Of a DNA stretch of 64,000 nt, positions 1 to 8,951 are shown in pieces. The DNA comes from Lacticaseibacillus rhamnosus (GTDB lineage Bacteria > Bacillota > Bacilli > Lactobacillales > Lactobacillaceae). Under the pieces are notes generated by a model. That model did not search any database and was not told the origin of the DNA. It saw nothing but the letters and a program-made list of their open reading frames with translations. Both the position numbers and the translations under genes were made by a program. The stretch is from assembly GCF_900636965.1 (NCBI RefSeq), contig NZ_LR134331.1, forward strand, positions 2,728,001-2,792,000. The letters run 5' to 3'. Numbering within the stretch: the stretch's first letter is position 1; each line of letters starts with the position of its first letter.

Positions 1-95
1 ATAATGACCAACCCCAGGATCAAAACTGCTAACGGCGCCATCCACTTTCTCTTAGGTGGTCGTTGACGCCGTCTGCTTTCACTAGTCTGTTTCAA
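1..95 (-). CDS. N-terminal fragment of a membrane-anchored protein
   Basis: Reverse-strand reading frame entering the window edge. It opens with a TTG codon preceded by GAGG at a spacing of about 8 bases. The 31 visible residues show a very basic cytoplasmic head (RRRQRPPKRKW) followed by the beginning of a hydrophobic helix (APLAVLILGLVI). This is the layout of single-pass or signal-anchored cell-envelope proteins such as LytR-CpsA-Psr enzymes, but no family motif is visible, so the product is not assigned. It is divergent from the alpha-glucosidase gene. Confidence 0.5.
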   Translation of the reverse strand, partial: MKQTSESRRRQRPPKRKWMAPLAVLILGLVI

Positions 96-400
96 GTTTA
101 AAAACCTCACTTAATTGTTGGCGTTACGCTGCCTTATCGACTTTGTTAGCTCATAGAAAAAGTATAACATGGCGCTTTTTAAACATTATAGTTCGGCTCG
201 TCAGTACGCTTGGCAAAACAACTAAACCTTTACAGCATTTTTACTGCACATATGGTTTGAAACTTTATACTGAAACTAATGATCATCGTCTGTTTGTCTG
301 CGCAAAAATCAGTGTGTTAGGAGCTTGGCTGCAGTGCACTGGTTCTCACCACGATGCTCAGATTCAGGCCCATGCTCACTCACAAGGAGGTTCTTTTCCC

Positions 401-2083
401 ATGCACAAAAGTTGGTGGCAAGAAGCAGTGGTTTATCAGGTTTACCCCCGCAGTTTTCAAGATAGTAACGGCGATGGTATCGGTGATTTGCAAGGTATCA
501 TCCAGCATTTGGATTACATTAAAGAACTCGGCGCTGATGTTATCTGGCTCAACCCGATTTACAAATCACCCAACGCCGACAACGGATACGACATTGCGGA
601 TTATCAACAAATCATGCCGGAGTTTGGTACCATGACCGATTTCCAACAACTGTTAAAAGCAGCCCACGCCCGCGGTCTGAAGATGATGATGGATCTGGTC
701 GTCAACCATACCTCTGACGAACATCCTTGGTTCCAAGCGGCTATGCAAAGTCGCACGGATCCCCATCATGACTGGTATATTTGGCGCGATCCTGTTGATG
801 GTCATGCACCGACTAACTGGCGCGCGGATTTTGGCGGCTCCGCTTGGACGTATGTACCGGAAGTCGGCCAGTATTATCTGCACCTTTTTGCGGTCAAACA
901 GCCTGATCTGAATTGGACAAACCCCGCCGTGCGCAAGGCCGTTTTTGACATGATGACGTGGTGGTGTGATCAAGGGATTGATGGTTTTCGAATGGATGTT
1001 ATCAATCTAATTTCAAAGCCTGAAGTTTTTGCTGATGATCCACACCTTTTGGAACAGCCAAACGGCAACTCGCTGGGCTTAATTGCCAATGGTCCGCACG
1101 TGCACGAGTACTTACGCGCGATGAACAAGGCAGTTTTGTCCAAGCACGATCTTATGACAGTTGGCGAGGCACCCGGCGTTACCCCCGCCTTGGCACTTCA
1201 ATATACTGGTTTCGATCGCCACGAGCTTGAAATGGTCTTCCAGTTTAAACATGTTGGCCTTGATAACGATCCACAATTCGGCAAGTGGTCACTCAAGCAT
1301 CCCCAGTTAATCGATCTAAAACGCGTCCTATCCGATTGGCAAACTGCACTACACGGTAAGGCTTGGAACAGTTTGTATTGGGATAATCACGATCAAGCCC
1401 GCGCTGTTTCGCGTTTCGGAGACGATCGCCAGGCTTTTCGGGTTCGCTCTGCCAAAATGCTCGCCGCCACCTTGCATTTTCTGGAAGGGACGCCTTACAT
1501 CTATCAAGGTGAAGAGCTTGGCATGACCAACGTTGCCTTTCCATCCATTCACGATTATCGCGATCTCGACACCCTAAACGCTTGGCATGAACTTGTTGAA
1601 CAGCAACACGCTCTTGCGCCAGAGGATATGTTAAAAAGAATTCACCGTCGTTCCCGCGATAACGCTCGAACCCCGATGCAATGGTCAACTGCGCCGCAAG
1701 CCGGCTTCACCGCAGGCACCCCTTGGCTAGCCGTGAACCCAAACTACCCGGACATTAACGCAACCGCTGCACTAGCAGATTCCGACTCGGTCTTCTTCTT
1801 TTATCAAAAACTCATTCGGCTGCGTAAACAATACCCCGATCTGATTGTTTACGGCGCTTACACCTTACTCGACTCAGACGACCCTGATGTGTACATGTAC
1901 CAGCGCCAGGCCGCCAATCAAGAACTGCTCGTCATCAGCAACTTCACCGACCAAACGTTGACTCGCAATATCGCCAAAAAGCTGTCACCTTCAGCCAAAC
2001 TACTCATCAGCAACTATGACGACGATGCTGAAAACACGCTCCGGCCTTATGAAACTAAAGCGTATTTAATCATTGAGCGATAG
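401..2083 (+). CDS. GH13 alpha-glucosidase (oligo-1,6-glucosidase type)
   Basis: A 560-residue cytoplasmic glycoside hydrolase family 13 enzyme. It should hydrolyse terminal alpha-glucosidic (probably alpha-1,6) bonds of imported oligosaccharides. The four GH13 regions are present: DLVVNHTSDEHPWF, GFRMDVINLISK with the nucleophile Asp, the general acid in TVGEAPG, and WDNHDQAR with the transition-state HD pair. Length fits the DexB/MalL group. The ATG at 401 is chosen because AGGAGG lies 11 bases upstream and the protein starts with the usual W-[WQ]-x-x-x-VYQVYPRSF module. The longer open frame back to base 143 lacks a ribosome binding site and is not GH13-like. No signal peptide. It stands alone, with decayed DNA downstream. 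Substrate preference between isomaltose-type and other alpha-glucosides cannot be read from the sequence. Confidence 0.9.
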   Translation: MHKSWWQEAVVYQVYPRSFQDSNGDGIGDLQGIIQHLDYIKELGADVIWLNPIYKSPNADNGYDIADYQQIMPEFGTMTDFQQLLKAAHARGLKMMMDLVVNHTSDEHPWFQAAMQSRTDPHHDWYIWRDPVDGHAPTNWRADFGGSAWTYVPEVGQYYLHLFAVKQPDLNWTNPAVRKAVFDMMTWWCDQGIDGFRMDVINLISKPEVFADDPHLLEQPNGNSLGLIANGPHVHEYLRAMNKAVLSKHDLMTVGEAPGVTPALALQYTGFDRHELEMVFQFKHVGLDNDPQFGKWSLKHPQLIDLKRVLSDWQTALHGKAWNSLYWDNHDQARAVSRFGDDRQAFRVRSAKMLAATLHFLEGTPYIYQGEELGMTNVAFPSIHDYRDLDTLNAWHELVEQQHALAPEDMLKRIHRRSRDNARTPMQWSTAPQAGFTAGTPWLAVNPNYPDINATAALADSDSVFFFYQKLIRLRKQYPDLIVYGAYTLLDSDDPDVYMYQRQAANQELLVISNFTDQTLTRNIAKKLSPSAKLLISNYDDDAENTLRPYETKAYLIIER

Positions 2084-2235
2084 TGAGTTCACTTTTGATC
2101 TTTAAAAAACGCAACGAATCTCATTTGGGGGTTGTCAAAATCCCGTCCTCACCGATTTATCTTCATGTAGAACGCGTCTACTTGCCATTACGTAACGATG
2201 CGGCCACATCAAGATAATCATCGTGATGGCACCGG

Positions 2236-2574
2236 TTGATTCGGTTCTCTTTTAACGGCCGTCAGCCAACTTGCTACTGGTTATCACTAGCCTCACCGCC
2301 AATTAGCAATAGTTGCTGGCCGTTATCGGTGACCTCTCAACCGCGCTTTACCCGTTTCTTCTCCCCCGGGGGTTCTTTATGCAACAGTGCTGTTGCGTTA
2401 CATAACATAAATCATTAAAAGAGAAACGCTAAATAGTTGCCGCAGTTCTATCCGCAGCCACCCTACAAATGCCAAACCAGTCATGGATATCATCGGCGCC
2501 AGTGGCTGATCAAGCTGAAGGCCAACGATGAAGCCTATTTAGCATGCCATCATGTTTTCACCTTGGATGAATAA
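2236..2574 (+). pseudogene. Decayed coding remnant in a 760-base gap
   Basis: The gap between the alpha-glucosidase and the beta-helix gene has no intact gene. Around 2266-2400 one frame reads like a hydrophobic membrane segment broken by stops (LLLVITSLTAN, then LLAVIGDLSTALYPFLLPRG). From about 2470 to the TAA at 2572-2574 another frame reads like an ordinary C-terminus (QWLIKLKANDEAYLACHHVF). The pieces look like a degraded membrane-protein gene, but the parent family was not recognised. Downstream, a perfect 9-bp hairpin spans 2710-2734. Confidence 0.3.
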
Positions 2575-2749
2575 CACAAATACCATATCACCGTCACAAT
2601 TTCGTCACATCTGCTCTGTAGTATTAGCAACATAGAAATGAGCCACCCACTCATTCCTATACAAACCCCAACCCAACTTTTTCATTTTTACTCCTCCAAA
2701 GTAGAAATCGTCAGCCGGCCTCCCACCGGCTGACCAATACATAAATAAA

Positions 2750-2779
2750 CCCCCGCAGTGTGAAGGCTGCGGGGGTTTT
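2750..2779. terminator. Intrinsic terminator (bidirectional)
   Basis: A perfect 9-bp GC-rich stem (CCCCCGCAG at 2750-2758 with CTGCGGGGG at 2767-2775) and an 8-base loop is followed by TTTT on the forward strand. Read in reverse it is followed by TTTATTTAT. It sits about 65 bases past the stop of the beta-helix gene, so it probably ends the reverse-strand GAG operon. Confidence 0.8.
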
Positions 2780-2844
2780 GCTTGTGTGAAGTAAATGTTA
2801 ACCTGACAGACTAGGTAATGTTCATTACGGGGGATTCAATACGG

Positions 2845-5115
2845 TCATTTTGTCTTAATAAATCGCGAGTATAGGCTCCCTGAAACAATTCCCATTACTG
2901 CCAAGATACTAACAGACGGTAAAAAAGATGCTGTTTGTTCACCAGTCTTGGGCAATCTCTGTTCTTCATCCGACTTCTTTATTCGCTTATCACCGGCAAC
3001 CGACTGCTTCTTTACCACCACTTCTGTCGGCGCATGCTTTGTTACATCTTTCCCATCTAAACCTTTCATAGTCGTTTGCAGCTCAGCAACTGAATGATCA
3101 ATCTGATTTTGATTTACATAAGGATTATTGAACACCTGTTGTGCAGTATTAAGCGCCTGATCAAACAGGTGCTTTTTTGTTGTCCCCGCCAACAAATAGC
3201 GATTAGTCCGCTTGACATCAAGCGCCTGAGCAATCAATCGTTCTAACGCCCCCTTATCAACGTTCGTAACAGATGAAGCTGCTTCAAAGGCGCCAATAGT
3301 TGGTCGGTTCGTATTAATAGGCTTTCCAGCAAAATCATGTGTAATCGGAAACTTAGCTTTCACATCATTCGGTATTAACGCATCGACATTAATACCAGCC
3401 CCTGCTGCTGGGGATCCCGCCAATGGCACAAATCCTGCTAACTTACTAAAATCAAAACTGCCATCGCCATGTTGAATCACCCCACTAGGCATGGAACCTA
3501 CATTTGGTAACTGGGGATCAGAAAAGATATTATTTGATGCATCAACTTCCCCAGTGTGACTATTATCCATCAAAGCCTCCGGGTAAAAGAGGTTGTGATC
3601 CAAGCGTCCCTCTGTAAAAAGTGGCTGCTTAGTGCCATCCTGATTTACAACAAATTTAGGCGTATTGCCGCTTGGCGCATAGACTAAATTGTTTACAAAT
3701 CGAATCCCTGTTTGTCCGTTATTTGATATCATTAAATTCTTAACATCCTGTCCAACGATAAATGTATTGTTGGCAAATAACGGGAAGCCATCAATCCCGT
3801 CTGCTTTGCCGGAAACGACAAAGATAAGATGGTTCAGAGCAGGCGAAGGTACATTCTTAACATCATTCACACTTAAGTTGTAGCGAAAGACATTATCGGT
3901 TTGATGATCTCCCATGAACAATGTAAAGCCGCCAGAATTGTCGTGCGAGTAATTATATTGATAGACACCCTTTGATGCAAAGCCATCAAAGTCAAACGCC
4001 GCTCCATCTAAGTAATGGTTTGGAATGTCAAACACTTCGTTATATTGAGCAAAATTATATTCTCCACCCATAAACCACAAGCCGGCAAAATTTTTGCTTA
4101 CGCCTGCTTCATTTTTTGAGTTTGGCATACTGTTTGCAGCTTGAACCGTATTGTATTCAGCGGTCCCATTTTCACTGGAACTAATAACGATGCCGTCCCC
4201 GGCACTATTGCGAATATAATTGTTGTGGAAATTAATCTTTGCGCTGGCTTTAAATGAATATTGATCCCATCCCCCCGGAAGTACCGAGGCGTTGGCATCA
4301 TTGCGGAGTCCTTCGTTAGAAACATCCGTTACAACATTATTCTTTGCGACTGCATCAGTATTGCCGACAATGATGATCCCCCCAGAGTTTTTCCCGGCTG
4401 GAACCATTTTGCCAGTATTGTCAGGAACCGGATCACTTTGATATGCACCTTCAACATCATGGACGTAATTATTATCCACGGTTATCCCTGTTCGGTGGGA
4501 TGCTTTGAAAATTGCCAACTTTTTCTGAATGGTTTGACTATCATTTCCCTGTGGATATGCCGTACTGATATCCGAAGCAACCAGAATACCGATACGCATA
4601 GCATCTCGCTTACCGCTACCAGCTGAATTTGTCACTTCCAGATTTGATATTGTCCAATTATTAGCATTCCAAAGCTCAATTGTACCGGTCATCAGGTTAA
4701 GGTTACTCAACTTACGCTCATGATACGAACTTTTATCGGCTGTCGTCCCCAGCCCGTTGATGATCGCTTTCTTGCCGGTATTCCCTTGATTGTAACTTCC
4801 AATTGTGATTGGATTTCCAGTCGCTCCTTGACCATTTTTAGCGCCATCCAAGATTAATTGTCCATTCCACACGCTGTTAGCATCGAATAAAATGCGATCT
4901 CCTGGCTGAAAGGTCGAACTTTCTACTTTGTCTAGTGATCGCCAAGGATGGTTAGCTGATAACCCGTCACTATGATCATCGCCAGTATTTGAAACATAAA
5001 ATGTACGTATGTCCGTTGCATTTACTACCTGCTGTGGATGGTCATTAAGAATAAAGGCTAAGCCGCAGACAAATATCATCAACAGAAATAGCTTTGTACC
5101 CTTCCAACACTTCAT
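2845..5115 (-). CDS. LPXTG-anchored parallel beta-helix protein, putative GAG-active lyase
   Basis: A secreted surface protein of 756 residues. It has an N-terminal signal peptide (KCWKG then a hydrophobic stretch). A long region of about residues 35-590 is rich in NN.I..., N.V and GI.V turns typical of a right-handed parallel beta-helix, the fold of polysaccharide lyases and mannuronan epimerases. A helical FIVAR-like module lies near 610-680, and there is an LPKTGE sortase signal with a hydrophobic helix and a basic tail. Two ATGs are adjacent (5118 and 5115); the second gives better spacing to AGGAGG. It is the last gene of the GAG operon, behind a lipoprotein and a heparinase-type lyase, so a role in attacking a GAG polymer outside the cell is inferred. 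No catalytic residues could be assigned by eye. It could also be a glycan-binding adhesin. Confidence 0.75.
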   Translation of the reverse strand: MKCWKGTKLFLLMIFVCGLAFILNDHPQQVVNATDIRTFYVSNTGDDHSDGLSANHPWRSLDKVESSTFQPGDRILFDANSVWNGQLILDGAKNGQGATGNPITIGSYNQGNTGKKAIINGLGTTADKSSYHERKLSNLNLMTGTIELWNANNWTISNLEVTNSAGSGKRDAMRIGILVASDISTAYPQGNDSQTIQKKLAIFKASHRTGITVDNNYVHDVEGAYQSDPVPDNTGKMVPAGKNSGGIIIVGNTDAVAKNNVVTDVSNEGLRNDANASVLPGGWDQYSFKASAKINFHNNYIRNSAGDGIVISSSENGTAEYNTVQAANSMPNSKNEAGVSKNFAGLWFMGGEYNFAQYNEVFDIPNHYLDGAAFDFDGFASKGVYQYNYSHDNSGGFTLFMGDHQTDNVFRYNLSVNDVKNVPSPALNHLIFVVSGKADGIDGFPLFANNTFIVGQDVKNLMISNNGQTGIRFVNNLVYAPSGNTPKFVVNQDGTKQPLFTEGRLDHNLFYPEALMDNSHTGEVDASNNIFSDPQLPNVGSMPSGVIQHGDGSFDFSKLAGFVPLAGSPAAGAGINVDALIPNDVKAKFPITHDFAGKPINTNRPTIGAFEAASSVTNVDKGALERLIAQALDVKRTNRYLLAGTTKKHLFDQALNTAQQVFNNPYVNQNQIDHSVAELQTTMKGLDGKDVTKHAPTEVVVKKQSVAGDKRIKKSDEEQRLPKTGEQTASFLPSVSILAVMGIVSGSLYSRFIKTK

Positions 5116-5129
5116 CATCGTCCTCCTGT

Positions 5130-6149
5130 TCAGCCTAACGCTTGTTTCGACAAGGCAGCTTGATCAATATGAATCTTGACTTGTTGCACTGTCTTTGAAA
5201 TTTTTCTTCGCAACTTATCGTTCAAAAGCCTAGTTACAACATCATCTTGCACGTCAGAAAATGGTTGAAATCCACCATCTTCTGTTGAAAAAATTCGCAA
5301 AAGACCCATCTTTTCTTCAGAAATCCAGACTGGGAAAATTACATCTAGCTCATTACTATGATCCGAAGCCAAGCGTGAATATACGCCGTAATATTGATTA
5401 TCATCATGTAGCGAGTCAGTTTGGTTATACTGACCTTTGAATCCAGCTTCTTCAAAATCATTTTGAATACTCTTCAGATCAATATGTTCCCCATTAATTT
5501 GCTGAACCTTCTCCGAAAATTGGTTGATATCTTTAATTTTTGCCCGATCGAACGTCAAAACTTCATAATGCACGATTGCGGGAACTGACCAGTACTTCGC
5601 TTTATATTTGGCATAAAAATCTTTTTTCTGGTTAATTGTTACCGACTTTCGATGTGATTGCACATACTGTGATTCAAGCTTTAGCATCAAACCCTGATGT
5701 TGCTTTTGTGCCGCAGCTATTCCTGAAAGATTTGCCCCAGCTTGATTTTCTTTTTGGTATCTTTCAAACTCCGCAAACGGTCTTTTTATAAGCCCTGCTT
5801 TCACCAAAGCTTTATCTTCAATCACAAAACGCTTAATCTTTTTCAATGCTTCATTTTGGGCTGCTTGTTGAGGCGTTTTGCCGTTATACTTGGTTTTCCA
5901 AAAATGCTTATCATAATTTGCATGATACTGTTTGATGTAACGATTCACAGTAGTGGCCTTCTCATCCTGCAAAAACATCTGATAGATTCTTGTCGGGACA
6001 GGCGTGTCAGCCACCTTTAAATCTGCTGCTTTGACCTTTTGCGTTTGGCAACCGACTATCAAAATCATTAAGAGACAAAGTGCAAGAAGTTTTAGACTCA
6101 CTGCTTTTTTCGTTGTGCTTTCCTCCTCTGTCGAATGAGTTATGATCAC
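5130..6149 (-). CDS. Uncharacterised lipoprotein of the GAG operon
   Basis: A 339-residue exported lipoprotein. A basic head and hydrophobic helix end in the lipobox IVGC, with the lipidated Cys at about residue 34. The mature part is strongly helical and charged. An N-terminal portion of about residues 45-130 resembles the SurA/PrsA chaperone-like N-domain in character, followed by an alpha/beta C-terminal half. No parvulin signature is evident, so a foldase role is only a suggestion. It could help fold or anchor the secreted lyases encoded beside it. The start is a GTG with GGTGGA about 8 bases upstream. Only 14 bases separate it from the beta-helix gene, and it follows the heparinase-type gene in the same direction. 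Function is not recognised with confidence. Confidence 0.6.
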   Translation of the reverse strand: MIITHSTEEESTTKKAVSLKLLALCLLMILIVGCQTQKVKAADLKVADTPVPTRIYQMFLQDEKATTVNRYIKQYHANYDKHFWKTKYNGKTPQQAAQNEALKKIKRFVIEDKALVKAGLIKRPFAEFERYQKENQAGANLSGIAAAQKQHQGLMLKLESQYVQSHRKSVTINQKKDFYAKYKAKYWSVPAIVHYEVLTFDRAKIKDINQFSEKVQQINGEHIDLKSIQNDFEEAGFKGQYNQTDSLHDDNQYYGVYSRLASDHSNELDVIFPVWISEEKMGLLRIFSTEDGGFQPFSDVQDDVVTRLLNDKLRRKISKTVQQVKIHIDQAALSKQALG

Positions 6150-6187
6150 TTATCAAGTCCACCGAAATCTATCCATAGGCACAAGCC

Positions 6188-8113
6188 CTATAACAATTGA
6201 AAATGTTCGATAACTTTGTGACCCTGTCTTGAAAAAATGTTCAAACTTCCGTATGCCTCAGTGCCATCAAACCAGTAAAGTTTACGTCCTAGAATGGTAT
6301 TTTCGGGTTGTAAAGTGATTAGGTAGTCACGGTTTTCACCCAAATCCAGTCGAAAGCCCAATGCCAACTTTTGTGGAACTTCTTCCTCAACTTCACCAGA
6401 ATGCTTGGCTGAGACTGGCGTAATCTTAACGACTTTATCTCCGGCTGAAAATACAGCTACTTGGGCTGTGAAATCCTGAAAAAGGGTCTCACTTTCTAGT
6501 CGCGTCAAATGCTGAAGCTCGTTATATCGTGGCGAAAAAAGTTGTTTGCTTTGCCTAATCTGGCTTTCTGTTGTAGTAAAACGGGCACTATCTCCCAAAA
6601 TATACCCATCACCATTTCTTGCCACTTCAAGGTGTGGGGATATTTGCCAAAATCGCTGTAGGGAGTGTTGGCCTGGATAACTGATTAAGTCAAGAGCAAG
6701 CCACAGCCTTTCTTCGCTCAAACCGATGAGAAAACGTGTGATTATGGCCGAATCCTCTTGGGACTGGTCGAGAAAAACCGCCTTGACTACCTGTCCTCTA
6801 GCAAATTTCACACTTTGATTAGCTATGGGATTGGAGACGTATTGGTACTTCCATGAATCCTTCGGTAAGCTGAACGCTTTGTGATCCAACATCACTGTGT
6901 TATGTGCGGTAACCCCTTTCAAATAACGGCGTTCGGTTCCATCAACGTATGTGTATCGACCCGGATCAACAAGTACATCCTGACCACCGATCGTTAAATC
7001 AAGATGTCCCAGTGCTGCATGACCATGCCCGCTGCCTAAGTTACCATTGAAAAGGTGCCAATAATCTGCTTGCTTATCCCAACCGGAGCGCCAAAAGTAA
7101 TTACCGCTAATTGGTGCATCGAATTGTTTAGGTAAAACTGCTTCACTAGTAGTTAATTGCCATTGCTCATGAGCCAACTCTAACAACCCAAAGTCAAACA
7201 CAGGATCAAGTTGTTTCGACAATGCTGATGGCAGTTTCAGGATTGCTACTGAAGCTTGATACAAACTATCAATTCTAATTGCATCAGTATCCCCTTGCTG
7301 CAACAACTTCAAGTTCGGTTTGATATACTGCGCCATCATGTTGTGCATCGCTTTCGTTTTGGCTAATACGATTGGCGACACTGATAAGTCTGCCCGCTGC
7401 TGTGCCGCAATAACAGCAAGTGAACTTCGCCAAACTTCAAGCAAATATAATGGCGACTGCTCCCACTGCATGCCTTGGGCGTCTACTTGAAGATCCAGTT
7501 CTACTTCAAACCGCTTTTGAGCCCAATGAAGAATATCTGACTCAATCACGTTTGGAAATTGAGCAGCATAGGTTAAAATACCCGTAGTGATCAAGATCCC
7601 CCAGTTACTGATGTCAAACTTTTCTGTATAGTTTTGCTTTAAATAGGCGGCTTGAGTATTCACCGCGCTTTCAACGTTCACCCGCTCCTTCGCAGTCAGT
7701 AACTGACTCTCCAGAAGATTGGCAATCACGGGGGTCCAGTTCAACAATCGTATTCCTGTGTCGATCGTCCGCCAAGTATCAGGAAATGCCAAGTTTTCTT
7801 CAATCCAGCTAAAGAGCAGCGCCTTCATTTTCTTCTGATATACCATGTCGCCGGTTTCATAGAAAGCTTCTAAAAGATCAAGCAAATATTCTTGTCGTTT
7901 CAACATATAAAGCCATTCCGGATCACCATTGGGCGTTTTCTGCCACTGAATCGGATCCATCGTATAGCTGATTTGCGTAGGCTCCATTGCATAGGGGTTA
8001 TCAAATAAATAGACATTCTTCAATAATCGATCAGCATTTTTTTGCGCATGATCAGTGAGGTGTTGATGCTGACGCAACTGTTGAATGTACGTGGTCCAAG
8101 TCATTTTCGCCAT
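6188..8113 (-). CDS. Heparinase II/III family lyase, intracellular
   Basis: A 641-residue protein with the two-part build of the heparinase II/III family: an N-terminal (alpha/alpha) toroid to about residue 330, then a beta-sandwich domain starting near SGNYFWRSGWDK. The conserved block GSGHGHAALGHLDLTIGG with VDPGRYTYVDG and AHNTVMLD is typical of the family. There is no signal peptide, so it should act in the cytoplasm on oligosaccharides brought in by the neighbouring PTS. The ATG at 8113 has GGAGG nine bases upstream and lies inside the end of yajC, giving a 62-base overlap and likely translational coupling. Streptococcal hyaluronan-utilisation loci carry a homologous gene next to yajC. 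Exact substrate (heparin-type or other uronate linkage) is not readable. Confidence 0.88.
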   Translation of the reverse strand: MAKMTWTTYIQQLRQHQHLTDHAQKNADRLLKNVYLFDNPYAMEPTQISYTMDPIQWQKTPNGDPEWLYMLKRQEYLLDLLEAFYETGDMVYQKKMKALLFSWIEENLAFPDTWRTIDTGIRLLNWTPVIANLLESQLLTAKERVNVESAVNTQAAYLKQNYTEKFDISNWGILITTGILTYAAQFPNVIESDILHWAQKRFEVELDLQVDAQGMQWEQSPLYLLEVWRSSLAVIAAQQRADLSVSPIVLAKTKAMHNMMAQYIKPNLKLLQQGDTDAIRIDSLYQASVAILKLPSALSKQLDPVFDFGLLELAHEQWQLTTSEAVLPKQFDAPISGNYFWRSGWDKQADYWHLFNGNLGSGHGHAALGHLDLTIGGQDVLVDPGRYTYVDGTERRYLKGVTAHNTVMLDHKAFSLPKDSWKYQYVSNPIANQSVKFARGQVVKAVFLDQSQEDSAIITRFLIGLSEERLWLALDLISYPGQHSLQRFWQISPHLEVARNGDGYILGDSARFTTTESQIRQSKQLFSPRYNELQHLTRLESETLFQDFTAQVAVFSAGDKVVKITPVSAKHSGEVEEEVPQKLALGFRLDLGENRDYLITLQPENTILGRKLYWFDGTEAYGSLNIFSRQGHKVIEHFQLL

Positions 8114-8399
8114 CCGTTTTGGCCTCCTTTGTCACGCCAGCAATCCCCATACGTTTAACATTAATGATGGTGTTGACAGCAATTTCAACGCGCACGTTTT
8201 CTTGATCCAATCCCCTAATTGTGCCCACGATGCCATCAATAAGCACAATCTGATCACCTAACTTTAAATTAGCATGCATTTGATCAACAATTGCTGCCTG
8301 TTTTTTCATGGCACGCTGCTTAGCAAGTGGAATTGCAACGAGATACAGCAGAAAGACTACGACAACTAATATTGCCAGAACGATTTGCCACAAAGTCAT
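8052..8399 (-). CDS. yajC: YajC-like protein in a PTS operon
   Basis: A 115-residue protein with one N-terminal membrane helix (LWQIVLAILVVVVFLLYLVA). A basic stretch and the YajC core (MHANLKLGDQIVLIDGIVGT, then EIAVNTIINVKR) follow. YajC normally associates with the SecDF translocase. A copy inside a mannose-family PTS operon also occurs in streptococcal GAG loci, where its role is unknown. The ATG overlaps the stop of the IIA gene as TGATG, and the 3' end overlaps the heparinase-type gene by 62 bases, so translation of all three is likely coupled. The acidic tail after about residue 90 is not part of the core fold. It may assist export of the secreted lyases or stabilise the PTS membrane subunits; both are guesses. 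Confidence 0.88.
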   Translation of the reverse strand: MTLWQIVLAILVVVVFLLYLVAIPLAKQRAMKKQAAIVDQMHANLKLGDQIVLIDGIVGTIRGLDQENVRVEIAVNTIINVKRMGIAGVTKEAKTDGENDLDHVHSTVASASTPH

Positions 8400-8866
8400 C
8401 AAATACCATCCCCTTCATCTGGGGCGGCATTCGGAATCGGTACCTTCGTGGAATTGGTCTTCATTCTGTCAGGCAAAATCTCAATCAGCTGCTTTGAGAG
8501 TTCTACAGTGTGCCGCAGTGTCTCCTCAATTGCATTATCCTCAAATCCACTCATATTCTTTGCATATAGATCAAGTATTAAATTTAAAGGCGCACTTGAA
8601 ATGATATATTGATGTGGCTGATTTTTCTCAATGATTAGCCGGGAGACAATCTGATGCGGTGCACCCCCAGTCATATCTGCAAATATAATTGCGTGCTTAT
8701 TTTCTTTAAGGAAGTCATTCAAGCATTGCTCAAATCGTTCATGGGTTGTGTTTTCGTCTAGGTTAAAGGCAGTCATTCCCTCTGTCGTTCCAATCAATAA
8801 TTTCAGTGCCGAGAGAACCCCCTCTGGGTACCGACCGTGCCCGACAATTGCCATTGCATAATTCAT
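8399..8866 (-). CDS. PTS mannose-family EIIA component (GAG disaccharide)
   Basis: A cytoplasmic phosphocarrier of about 155 residues. The phosphorylated histidine is in AMAIVGHGRYPEGV (His10 from the chosen start). FADMTGGAPHQIVSRLI is the second family motif. ATG at 8866 is chosen because the protein then starts at the usual position before the first beta strand and GGAGG lies 11 bases upstream; the longer frame upstream is not conserved in character. It accepts phosphate from HPr and passes it to the IIB encoded at 10598-11098. Gene order here is IIB-IIC-IID-IIA-yajC-lyase in transcription order, as in hyaluronan PTS loci of streptococci. Confidence 0.9.
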   Translation of the reverse strand: MNYAMAIVGHGRYPEGVLSALKLLIGTTEGMTAFNLDENTTHERFEQCLNDFLKENKHAIIFADMTGGAPHQIVSRLIIEKNQPHQYIISSAPLNLILDLYAKNMSGFEDNAIEETLRHTVELSKQLIEILPDRMKTNSTKVPIPNAAPDEGDGI

Positions 8867-8951
8867 TTGTTCAACATCCTCCATCTTCATTTGGCTAGAC
8901 CCAACGTTTCTAAAACAGCCGTCCACAATTGACGGCTGAAAAATGCATAAA

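Noticed and set aside
143-400. N-terminal extension of 86 codons on the alpha-glucosidase
   Set aside because: No ribosome binding site and no GH13 similarity; AGGAGG before the ATG at 401 and the normal domain start there decide.
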